From positions 1 to 64,000 of the forward strand of contig NZ_KB906684.1 in the NCBI RefSeq assembly GCF_000381545.1: 64,000 bases of DNA, written 5' to 3'. The stretch is from Rhodonellum psychrophilum GCM71 = DSM 17998. GTDB lineage: Bacteria; Bacteroidota; Bacteroidia; Cytophagales; Cyclobacteriaceae. Made by a program: the position numbers and the translations under genes. The notes beneath the pieces are model-generated. The model saw only the letters and a program-made list of their open reading frames with translations. It made no database searches and was not told the origin of the DNA. Below are positions 46,848 to 55,171 of this stretch, one piece after another. The first letter of the stretch is position 1. Each line of letters begins with the position of its first letter.

Positions 46848-47660
46848 ATGAAATTAAAGGACAAAGTTGTAATCGTGACCGGCGCCACCTCAGGCATAGG
46901 GGAGGCTTGCGCTTTGGCTTTTGGTAAGGAAGGCGCAAAAGTGGTCATCACCGGACGCAGTCAAATCAATCTGGACAATAGCTTGGTCAGATTGCAGCAA
47001 GCTGGGATTGAGGCTTTCGGTATACTAGCGGACGCAGCCTCGGAAGAAGACAATAAAAGTATCGCTTTTGCCTCCATTCAGCGTTTTGGAAAAATCGATA
47101 TCTTGATCAATAACGCTGGGATTTCGATGCGCTCTCTTTTTGAGGACTTGGACTTGGAGGTTTTTAGGAAAGTCATGGATACCAATTTTTGGGGTACCGT
47201 GTACGCCACTAAATTTTGCTTGCCCGAAATCCTCAAAAACAAAGGGTCCATCATCGGGATCTCTTCCATCAATGGCTATCGCGGCACACCTGCAAGAACA
47301 GCCTATACGGCGAGTAAATTTGCCATGAATGGATTTTTTGAATCCTTAAGAACTGAGGTAATGAAAAGAGGAGTTCATGTATTGGTAGCCTGCCCTGGAT
47401 TCACGGCCTCGAATATCCGTAAAAATGCACTCAGAGCCGATGGGACTTTACAAGGAGAATCCCCAAGGGAAGAGGGGGAGTTGATGACTGCGGATGAAGT
47501 GGCACATGAGATTTTGAAGGCAACCCTGAAAAGAAAGCGGGATTTGGTGTTGACCCAACAAGGGAGAATGGCTGTTTTCCTGAACAAATGGATACCCGGT
47601 ATCATGGACGGGATTGTGTACAAGCACATGGCCAAAGAGAAAGATTCCCCGTTCAAATAA
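46848..47660 (+). CDS. SDR-family oxidoreductase
   Basis: 270 residues. Classical short-chain dehydrogenase: GATSGIGEA cofactor loop at ~13-21, NNAGIS at ~87-92, SSINGY with the catalytic Ser near 145, and YTASKFAMNG carrying YxxxK near 159-163. A C-terminal helical extension (RMAVFLNKWIPGIMDGIVYK) may touch the membrane, as in dehydrogenase/reductase members acting on lipids. It ends 6 bases before the large helicase gene, so the two may be co-transcribed. Substrate unknown. Confidence 0.9.
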   Translation: MKLKDKVVIVTGATSGIGEACALAFGKEGAKVVITGRSQINLDNSLVRLQQAGIEAFGILADAASEEDNKSIAFASIQRFGKIDILINNAGISMRSLFEDLDLEVFRKVMDTNFWGTVYATKFCLPEILKNKGSIIGISSINGYRGTPARTAYTASKFAMNGFFESLRTEVMKRGVHVLVACPGFTASNIRKNALRADGTLQGESPREEGELMTADEVAHEILKATLKRKRDLVLTQQGRMAVFLNKWIPGIMDGIVYKHMAKEKDSPFK

Positions 47661-47666
47661 TCCAGC

Positions 47667-50600
47667 ATGCTCAAAGACATCTTTCAGGTATATCTCAATA
47701 GGTTGGTGGACCTTTCCAGTAGGAACAGGTCAGTTTACCTATCCAAGTTGGTTCCTTCCCAAATGATAGACCTGAATGAATTTCATTTCCTTAATCAGCA
47801 CCCTAGTTTTGAGTACATTGAATTGCTCCTCAAGCGAAAAAACCTAATCCCCCTCATTCCGGTATCCGATCCCCGGGACAAAAATATCAATCTCCTTTCC
47901 CAAAGACTCAATAGAATCCAACATCTTGTGCAGCTTGCAGAAAATGAAACGGGTGAAAAAAGCCTGTTTGTTGGTTGGCCTTATGTAGAAGGAAAGCTGA
48001 TCAATGATCAAGTCATCCGGTGCCCTCTCATTCTCTTTCCGGTGGATTTGGTAAAGGAAAATAATTCGTGGCAACTTAAAAAGCAGGAGGGCAATCCTCC
48101 TTTTCTCAACAAGGCTTTTCTTTTGGCATACACCCAAGCGTATGGAAAACCCTTTGAAAAAAACGGGGCCGAAAATGCATTGGAGGATTTTTCCAAGGAT
48201 TCGGTTGCTTTCAGGACCGAGCTTTACCGCTATTTGGAAAATGAGCTTTCCCTCAACTTTACCCATGAACTTTTTGAAGATAAAATCCTGAGTTTTCCGG
48301 ATTCTTCCAAAGGCCAAGATGAAAGCGATTTTGATACTGGTAAATTGAAGCTTAAGCCCTTTGCAGTTTTGGGTCAGTACTCACAAAAAACCAGCTTTTT
48401 GATCCAAGATTATGAACAGCTGCTTCAAGGGGAGGAGTTTCCGGATCTGGAGCACTTGTTTTTCAAATGGTTTGCGCCAGAAGAAGTAGAAATGAATTCG
48501 CCAAGGGAAGATCAGATGTATCCGGTTTTCCCCTTGGATGCAAGTCAGGAGGAGGTTTTGAAGGCGGTACGCATGGGGAAGTCCTGCGTCGTGGAAGGAC
48601 CTCCAGGGACGGGAAAGTCCCAATTGATCAGCAATCTTGCCATTGATTATATTGCCAGGGGCAAAAAAGTCCTCGTGGTTTCCCAAAAAAGGGCAGCATT
48701 GGATGTGGTTTACAAAAGATTGGAAAAAGCGGGGTTTGGTGATTTTCTCTCCTTGGTCCATGATTTTAGGTCGGACAAAAAAGAACTTTTCAAAAACATC
48801 CAAGAACAGATCAATTCCTTGGAAAAGTATCAGGATCTGAACAGGACAATTGATGCCATACAACTGGAGCGTCAATTCATCAAACTGTCGAGACTGATCG
48901 ATTCCCACGTGGATTATTTCGATGAATTGAAAAAAGGGCTTTTCAATACCGAAGAATGTGGGATCCCCGTCAAGGAATTGTACATGGTTTCCAAGCTTTC
49001 GGAGGAAGGTTTGGATATGAATCAATATTACCGTGAGTTCTTATGGGATAAGCTTGAGGGTTTTTTCAGGGATTTGAAGGAATATTCCGAATACTATCGG
49101 GAGTATCAAAAACCTGAATCCTTTTGGCTGCACCGTGTGGATTTCAGTGGTCTTGGCAGCAGCGCATCGAAGCGGCTTCAGGAAGTGCTGATGGAGGTGG
49201 AGGAACGCAAAAACCAATTCCACTCCTCGTTTGGACAAGCGGCTGATTTTGATATTTCCTTCCTTTTTTCTTTTTTGGAGCAAAAAAGTAAACTGCTTGA
49301 ATTGAAGCATTTGCTGCATTTGTCCGATTCCAAGGCCAGCTTTGATTCTATCAAAGACCTAGATTCCGCCGAATTCGATTTGCTCTGGCTGGAGCAAAAG
49401 ATAGAAACCGTAAAATCACTGCTTTCGGGAGAAGGTGTCGAATGGCATGCTCCAGATGAAGAGGTAGAACATTTTGCCCAATTGGCCATTCAATATTCCA
49501 ATCAGGGAAAAGGCTGGTGGCATTCCATTCATCTTCCATGGAAAAAAAATCGATTTGATCCCATCCTCGCACTTTTGGAAAAAAACGGTTTGAAAAAAAG
49601 CGATCAAGGTGTGCAAAAACTGGTGGAGAAATTGGAAAACCGATTGAATCTCAACCATCAATATACGCTGTTGACTGGAAAATCCTGGATTGATTTACCT
49701 GCAAAGCCCTTCGATTTCATTGGTTTTAACCATTCTGTCTCGTCTCTTTTGGATGCGGTAAAGGCATGTTTGGCCTTAGGTGAAATGGGGGCCTCCGGAA
49801 AATTCCTATTGAAGCTTTTCCATAATGGTGAGAGGACTTTGGATTCAATAAATGAAATTCTTTCCCACGTGACCCAATTGGAGGAACAAATGAATTACTG
49901 GAGTCTTTATCTCAGCAAGATCCAGATCCAGCACCTTGTCACGCAAAACATTCAGAATGGAATAGTTTCACTCAAGGAGCAGGTGCCCTTTGTCTTCGAC
50001 GAATTGGTCGCTTTCGACAGCCTGATTCATCGATTGAGGCCAGTGGATTTGACGGTGATGAATAGACTGTTGGACAGTTATCCAGACAGGGATTTTGATG
50101 GTTTAAAATCAGCTTTTACCACTGGATTACAATTGAGTTGGATAGAGCACATCGAATCCAAATACCCAGTTTTAAAGGAGGTAAGCACCGCCAAGTCTGT
50201 CAATATCCAGCAAGAATTGATGGCTGCCGTAAAGGAAAAGTGGAGACTGTCGCGATTTATCGCAGAGCTAAGGCTCAGGGAGAAAACCTTTCAAAATCTA
50301 GAATACAACAGACTGAATAATCTAGTGACCTATCGGGATTTGCTCCATCAGGTGAGCAAAAAGAAAAAACTCTGGACAATCAAAAAGCTGGTTGAGGAAT
50401 TCGAGGAGGAGATTTTTAGGTTGGTGCCCTGTTGGCTGGCCTCCCCTGAAACTGTTTCCGCATTGTTTCCTCTGAAACAATCTTTCGACTTGATCATTTT
50501 TGATGAATCCTCACAATGCTTTGTCGAAAGAGGTATTCCTGCCATGCTCAGGGGAAAGCAAGTGGTCATTGCCGGAGATTCTCAGCAATTACAACCCTTT

Positions 50601-51626
50601 GATCTTTACCAAGTGAGGTTGGCATCCGATGAGGAGGGTATAGCCGTAGAAACGGAATCCTTGCTGGATTTGGCCTCGAATTATTTTCAGAAATTTTGGT
50701 TGCAAGGGCATTATCGGAGTGCACAACTCCCTTTGATCCATTTTTCCAACCAACATTTCTATGAAAATCGGCTCCAGATGCTTCCTGAATTGGCCTTGGC
50801 CAATAGCAAAGAAATCCCTTTTGAATTGGTAAAGGTGGAGGGGATTTGGGAAAACCAAACCAATGCATCAGAAGCAGACGAGGTCCTTATTTTGATCAAA
50901 AGAATACAAACGGAATATCCGGATTATACCATTGGTGTGATCACGTTCAATTTTTTTCAGATGGAACTTATCCGCCAAATGGTGGGAGAGGATCCGCATG
51001 TTATCCTTCGGAATTTGGAAGTGAAGAGTATCGAAAATGTACAGGGTGATGAATACGATTGGGTGATTTTTTCTGTCGGTTATGCCAGCAATAAAGCCGG
51101 GAAATTAATCGCGAATTTTGGCATGCTGTCCAAAAAAAGTGGGATAAACCGGCTCAACGTAGCGATCACCAGGTCAAGAAAAAAAATCACCTTGGTTACA
51201 AGTCTTACTTCACGTGATTTTAAGCCAAAACAGCTCCTGAATGAGGGAATCAAAATGCTACGCGATTATCTGCATTTTGTCGAAGAAGTCACCAAAGGCA
51301 TTCCTGTGGTGATTGAAGAAAAAACAAGCCAAGGTTTTGAAGTCTCTTGGTACCTAAGAAATGTTTTGGAAGGGGCTCATGGGAAAAAAACCGTCGAAAA
51401 ATATCCGCAATCCACTTGGATGGACCTGACAGTCAAGAAAAAAGAGGACTACAAAGAGGCAATCCTCACCGATGATTATAGACTTTATAATGCGACTGGG
51501 TCAAAGGAGGCTTTTGTTTTCCACCCTCTCCAACTCAAAGAAAAAGGATGGCCTTATCGGTTTTATTTCAGCCGCCAATATTGGATGGGAAACAAGCTGA
51601 TTGCAAAGGCTACGAAAGAAAAATAG
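47667..51626 (+). CDS. Large SF1 helicase (DUF4011-like) with a possible degenerate nuclease tail
   Basis: 1319 residues. N-terminal ~250 residues resemble the DUF4011 region of large SF1 helicases (LVDLSSRNRSVYLSKLVP, RCPLILFPVDLV). Walker A GPPGTGKS at 311-318, then KVLVVSQKRAALDVVYKRL; a long coiled region ~380-930; Walker B FDESSQ near 945 with VIAGDSQQLQPFD; motif VI-like VAITRSRKKITLV near 1167. The last ~95 residues (FEVSWYLRNVL, then MDLTV, ILTDDYRLYN, LKEKGWPYRF) follow the pattern of the MTES_1575-type endonuclease domain often fused here, but the usual E-x-D-G and His are replaced. RNA/DNA unwinding is likely; a defence or repair role is open. Confidence 0.8.
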   Translation: MLKDIFQVYLNRLVDLSSRNRSVYLSKLVPSQMIDLNEFHFLNQHPSFEYIELLLKRKNLIPLIPVSDPRDKNINLLSQRLNRIQHLVQLAENETGEKSLFVGWPYVEGKLINDQVIRCPLILFPVDLVKENNSWQLKKQEGNPPFLNKAFLLAYTQAYGKPFEKNGAENALEDFSKDSVAFRTELYRYLENELSLNFTHELFEDKILSFPDSSKGQDESDFDTGKLKLKPFAVLGQYSQKTSFLIQDYEQLLQGEEFPDLEHLFFKWFAPEEVEMNSPREDQMYPVFPLDASQEEVLKAVRMGKSCVVEGPPGTGKSQLISNLAIDYIARGKKVLVVSQKRAALDVVYKRLEKAGFGDFLSLVHDFRSDKKELFKNIQEQINSLEKYQDLNRTIDAIQLERQFIKLSRLIDSHVDYFDELKKGLFNTEECGIPVKELYMVSKLSEEGLDMNQYYREFLWDKLEGFFRDLKEYSEYYREYQKPESFWLHRVDFSGLGSSASKRLQEVLMEVEERKNQFHSSFGQAADFDISFLFSFLEQKSKLLELKHLLHLSDSKASFDSIKDLDSAEFDLLWLEQKIETVKSLLSGEGVEWHAPDEEVEHFAQLAIQYSNQGKGWWHSIHLPWKKNRFDPILALLEKNGLKKSDQGVQKLVEKLENRLNLNHQYTLLTGKSWIDLPAKPFDFIGFNHSVSSLLDAVKACLALGEMGASGKFLLKLFHNGERTLDSINEILSHVTQLEEQMNYWSLYLSKIQIQHLVTQNIQNGIVSLKEQVPFVFDELVAFDSLIHRLRPVDLTVMNRLLDSYPDRDFDGLKSAFTTGLQLSWIEHIESKYPVLKEVSTAKSVNIQQELMAAVKEKWRLSRFIAELRLREKTFQNLEYNRLNNLVTYRDLLHQVSKKKKLWTIKKLVEEFEEEIFRLVPCWLASPETVSALFPLKQSFDLIIFDESSQCFVERGIPAMLRGKQVVIAGDSQQLQPFDLYQVRLASDEEGIAVETESLLDLASNYFQKFWLQGHYRSAQLPLIHFSNQHFYENRLQMLPELALANSKEIPFELVKVEGIWENQTNASEADEVLILIKRIQTEYPDYTIGVITFNFFQMELIRQMVGEDPHVILRNLEVKSIENVQGDEYDWVIFSVGYASNKAGKLIANFGMLSKKSGINRLNVAITRSRKKITLVTSLTSRDFKPKQLLNEGIKMLRDYLHFVEEVTKGIPVVIEEKTSQGFEVSWYLRNVLEGAHGKKTVEKYPQSTWMDLTVKKKEDYKEAILTDDYRLYNATGSKEAFVFHPLQLKEKGWPYRFYFSRQYWMGNKLIAKATKEK

Positions 51627-51948
51627 AAGTCCCTCCTCGGTATTTTTTCAAGAAAAGAAATCCAATTGATCTTGGGTTTTGCAATAATAAAATGGATGAT
51701 TCGGAGGGGAAATGGTAGCGATCCTGTTGTCGTTTTGGGTAATTTTTTTTATCCCTTTCATTGAGCCCGAAATATGTAGTAGGATTCCCAATGGGTGTTG
51801 AAACTGCAAGAAAATCAGGCTAGTTGGAGAATAAGGTGTGTTGCCAAGACTTTGAAGTCCAAAACAGTAAACAATTGACTGATTTTAAGGCAATTTTGAG
51901 GTGGGATTGAATTGATACTGGATAAAACGGGTTGAATCCAATTTCCAA
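51627..51948. other. Non-coding convergent region with element copy E
   Basis: 322 bases between the helicase (+) and gldH (-). Holds repeat copy E (51764-51933). No separate hairpin terminator was found for either gene. Confidence 0.5.
51764..51933 (+). repeat. Dispersed intergenic element, copy E
   Basis: 170 bases. Starts AGCCCGAAATATGTAGTAGG, core GAAACTGCAAGAAAATCAGG followed by AAGTCCAAAACAG, and ends GATAAAACGGGTT, 15 bases before the gldH stop. Confidence 0.75.
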
Positions 51949-52407
51949 TTAGCGCTTCACCTTTTTGACACCAACGGCCTCTATTCCGACCAAATCATCG
52001 ATCCGCATGTATTGTAGAAATTGGATGGAATGGAATTTTTCCTGAGTGACCAAAGGAATAGTATCATATTTGGTAAAAGTACTGCCATATCCTTTGCCGA
52101 TCGGTTTTCCGGAAGTACTTTCAAATAGAGGGATTTCCAGCAATTGATTTTCAATGTTGTTGCCCAAGCTGTCTTTTAGGAAATACCGCACATACAGATT
52201 TCGGTATTCATAATCTTGGTTGTATCTGATCCCCAAAATGGTTTCCCCATCCTCAATGGGATAGGGAAACTCAAATGAGATTGTGTCTTGGACATTCCAG
52301 GTCTTCGAATCCAAGGCACGATATTCCTCGAAAATCCGGCTTCGATCGCAGGAAAACAGCCCGAACAAAAGAAACAATAAACAGGAGTTGAAAAAAAGCT
52401 TAGTCAT
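51949..52407 (-). CDS. gldH: Gliding motility lipoprotein GldH
   Basis: 152 residues from ATG 52407; the longer frame to 52506 lies inside ricT and is rejected because MTKLFFNSCLLFLLFGLFSC gives a lipobox at Cys20. The rest (FEEYRALDSKTWNVQDTISF, GIRYNQDYEYRNLYVRYFL) follows the GldH pattern. GldH is an outer-envelope lipoprotein required for gliding and T9SS function in Flavobacterium; it is also kept in many non-gliding Bacteroidota. Its first 8 bases overlap the end of ricT, so the two are co-translated. Confidence 0.9.
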   Translation of the reverse strand: MTKLFFNSCLLFLLFGLFSCDRSRIFEEYRALDSKTWNVQDTISFEFPYPIEDGETILGIRYNQDYEYRNLYVRYFLKDSLGNNIENQLLEIPLFESTSGKPIGKGYGSTFTKYDTIPLVTQEKFHSIQFLQYMRIDDLVGIEAVGVKKVKR

Positions 52408-53803
52408 TTTTCTCTCCTTTATTCTGGTCGTTTCCTTTGGATCTTGGGGGGAATTTTTTCCTTCTGGGTTTGTTTTCCCTAGGCTTGTCATTCGCTGGTT
52501 TGTCATCAGAGGCCCTTGGAAGTGGCTTTTTTGTCTGATCCTCTTTTGGGAGAGGCTTGTTTTTTTGCTCAGGATTTCTGCGTGGATTCCTGTTTCTTCC
52601 GGTGTTGTCCTGAGATTTTTCCCTTCCCGGAGCGGCTGTGATGTTCTTTTCAGATTTTACAGCTCCTGTATTGGAAAGGTTTTCTCCGGCAGGTCTTGGT
52701 TTGTTCTTCTTTTTCTTCTTCTTGACCGTGCTGAATTTTTTGTCCAGCATTTCCAACTCCAAATTGGATTTTGAAATCCTCTCCTCTGATTCATTGCCAA
52801 GGTTATTCGTCAAATCACTCGGGATGATTCCTTTTGCATTGAGTTCCTGGATTTCCTTGACACGTTCACAGCTGATCGAATGCCAGTTGTTGTCATTGTT
52901 ATAGCTAAACCACATCAGTTTCCTGAAAATGTCTGTTTTTTGCAGTTTTGCATTTCCGGTCTCTGTTTGCAAAGGTTTCTCCACTGCTGGGATATCTTCC
53001 AAGGCATTCATGTAGGTGTCCAGCTCATAATTGAGGCAGCACTTAAGCCGGCCGCATTGTCCGGAAAGTTTGCTTGGATTCAGGGAAAGGTTTTGATACC
53101 GTGCAGCTGAAGTACTCACGCTTTTGAAATCATGGATCCATGTGGAGCAACAGAGTTCTCTTCCACAAACTCCGATTCCACCCAATCTACCCGCTTCTTG
53201 GCGTAGACTGATTTGTCTCATTTCAACCCGGATTTTAAAATCTCCGGCAAGGGTTTTGATCAATTCCCTGAAATCCACACGGTTTTCGGCAGAGTAAAAA
53301 AAAGTAGCTTTCGAATTGTCCGCCTGATACTCTACATCTGAGAGTTTCATTTCAAGCTTGAATTCGTCTATGATCTGCTTGGTTCTGTATAATGTTGGGA
53401 TCTCACGGTTTTTGGCCTCTTCCCATTTTTCAAGATCCTTTTGATTGGCGACCCGATAGATTTTCAGGATATCGTCGTCGTTTTTGATCTTTCTCTTTTG
53501 CATTTGAAGCCTTACCAGTTCTCCCTGAAGGGAGACATAACCAATGTGATGGCCGCTGGGAACATCCACCACAATTGGGTCTCCGGTGGTCAGTTGGATA
53601 TGGTCTACATTTCTGTAATATTCTTTTCTTCCACCCTTGAATTTAACCTCTACGATATCAAATTTGTCAACTTCAGGTATCCCCATGTGGGACAACCAAT
53701 CGAAAGCATTCATTTTATTACAATCGCTTGTCCCGCACGTGCCGTTATTTTGGCAACCCCCGCTGGAGCCCGTGTCGGTAGAGCAGCTAGTACATCCTGC
53801 CAT
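52400..53803 (-). CDS. ricT: PSP1-domain protein RicT (YaaT-like)
   Basis: 467 residues. PSP1 domain core ~50-300: KFKGGRKEYYRN, FFYSAENRVDFRELIKTLAG (~168-187), GVCGRELCCS (C213, C218, C219) and QCGRLKCCLNYE (C250, C255, C256), the cysteines that hold an Fe-S cluster in the Bacillus Ric complex. An additional Cys-rich N-terminus (C4, C7, C17, C23, C28) and a ~100-residue low-complexity Lys/Arg/Pro/Asn tail from ~365 are extras over the family's usual ~275 residues. In Bacillus the complex affects RNA processing by RNase Y; the role here is unproven. Lies 55 bases after purD. Confidence 0.88.
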   Translation of the reverse strand: MAGCTSCSTDTGSSGGCQNNGTCGTSDCNKMNAFDWLSHMGIPEVDKFDIVEVKFKGGRKEYYRNVDHIQLTTGDPIVVDVPSGHHIGYVSLQGELVRLQMQKRKIKNDDDILKIYRVANQKDLEKWEEAKNREIPTLYRTKQIIDEFKLEMKLSDVEYQADNSKATFFYSAENRVDFRELIKTLAGDFKIRVEMRQISLRQEAGRLGGIGVCGRELCCSTWIHDFKSVSTSAARYQNLSLNPSKLSGQCGRLKCCLNYELDTYMNALEDIPAVEKPLQTETGNAKLQKTDIFRKLMWFSYNNDNNWHSISCERVKEIQELNAKGIIPSDLTNNLGNESEERISKSNLELEMLDKKFSTVKKKKKKNKPRPAGENLSNTGAVKSEKNITAAPGREKSQDNTGRNRNPRRNPEQKNKPLPKEDQTKKPLPRASDDKPANDKPRENKPRRKKFPPRSKGNDQNKGEKND

Positions 53804-53858
53804 ATTTATATATATCCAAAAGGAGCAAAATCTCCTTGTTAATTTGATTGATGAAACT

Positions 53859-55157
53859 TTATTTCACTAATTTCAAGATATCCTGTCCGATATCTTTTCG
53901 GTAAAAAACATCCTTCCAGGATATTTTTCTCGCGCCCTTGTAGGCATTTTGGAGTGCTTCTTCCACATCTTCTCCTATGCCTGTAACGGACAAAACACGA
54001 CCACCGTTGGTGCGGACTTCAGAATTGGCCTCCAAGGAAGTTCCAGCATGAAAAATGAAGGATTTGTTGTCGGTCAAATGTCCGTCCAAACCCTCAATTT
54101 TGTTTCCTTTTTCGTAATCTCCTGGATACCCTCCTGCGACCATGACCACCGTAGTGCTGGTGAAGGGTTCGATTTCCAGGGTGTATTCATCGAGTTTTTG
54201 ATTGCCCATCGCAATCAATAAGTCAAGAAAATCACTTTTGATCCGGGGAAGGACCGCTTGGGTTTCGGGATCTCCCATCCTCACATTGTATTCGATGACA
54301 AAGGGTTCACCGTCTATATTCATCAATCCGATAAACAAAAATCCCACATACGGGATTTGTTCTTTTTCCAAGCCTTTGACTGTTGGGATAACGATTCTTT
54401 CCTCTACTTTTCGGAGAAATTCCGAATCTGCAAAAGGAACTGGGCTGACGGCTCCCATTCCACCGGTATTCAAGCCTAGGTCTCCGTCTCCTATTCTTTT
54501 ATAATCCTTGGCTTCGGGTAGAATCCTGTAATTTTTACCATCTGTTGCCACAAAAATCGACAATTCGATTCCATCGAGGAATTCTTCGATGACCACCTTC
54601 GAGGATGCCTCTCCAAACTTTCTTTCTAACAACATTTCCTTCAAAGATTGAATGGCTTCTTCGTGGGAAAGGCAAATCAAAACACCTTTTCCGGCGGCCA
54701 ACCCGTCGGCTTTCAGGACAATCGGGAGGGCTTGGCTTTGGATAAATTCAAAACCTTCTTCAATGTTTTCGGTGGTAAAAGTACCATACGCCGCAGTCGG
54801 CACCCCATGCCGCTGCATAAACATTTTGGAATAATCCTTGGATCCTTCCAACAAAGCGCCTTTCTGGCTGGGTCCGATCACTGGTATATGGGAGATTTTG
54901 GGATTGGAAATAAAATAATCCACAATACCCCTTACCAAAGGCTCTTCCGGACCAACCACCACCAAAGCGATGTCATTATCCAATACAAAATTGGAAATGG
55001 CTTCGAAATCAATGACTGAAATGATAACGTTCGTGGCTATGGCGGCTGTTCCGGCATTTCCCGGAGCCACAAAAAGACGAGAACAATTTTTACTTTGTAC
55101 TATTTTCCAAGCGAAGGCATGTTCCCTTCCTCCACTACCTAACAATAATATATTCAT
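53859..55157 (-). CDS. purD: Phosphoribosylamine-glycine ligase
   Basis: 432 residues, full length. MNILLLGSGGREHAFAWKI start, VVVGPEEPLVRGIVD, ATP-grasp block LPIVLKADGLAAGKGVLIC (~145-163), VIEEFLDGIELSIFVATDG, and NTGGMGAVSPVPF; RMGDPETQAVLPR near 290 holds the metal ligands. Second step of de novo purine synthesis, joining phosphoribosylamine and glycine with ATP. Lies 14 bases downstream of recQ in the recQ-purD-ricT-gldH run. Confidence 0.97.
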   Translation of the reverse strand: MNILLLGSGGREHAFAWKIVQSKNCSRLFVAPGNAGTAAIATNVIISVIDFEAISNFVLDNDIALVVVGPEEPLVRGIVDYFISNPKISHIPVIGPSQKGALLEGSKDYSKMFMQRHGVPTAAYGTFTTENIEEGFEFIQSQALPIVLKADGLAAGKGVLICLSHEEAIQSLKEMLLERKFGEASSKVVIEEFLDGIELSIFVATDGKNYRILPEAKDYKRIGDGDLGLNTGGMGAVSPVPFADSEFLRKVEERIVIPTVKGLEKEQIPYVGFLFIGLMNIDGEPFVIEYNVRMGDPETQAVLPRIKSDFLDLLIAMGNQKLDEYTLEIEPFTSTTVVMVAGGYPGDYEKGNKIEGLDGHLTDNKSFIFHAGTSLEANSEVRTNGGRVLSVTGIGEDVEEALQNAYKGARKISWKDVFYRKDIGQDILKLVK

Positions 55158-55171
55158 CTAAGAATTTCTTT

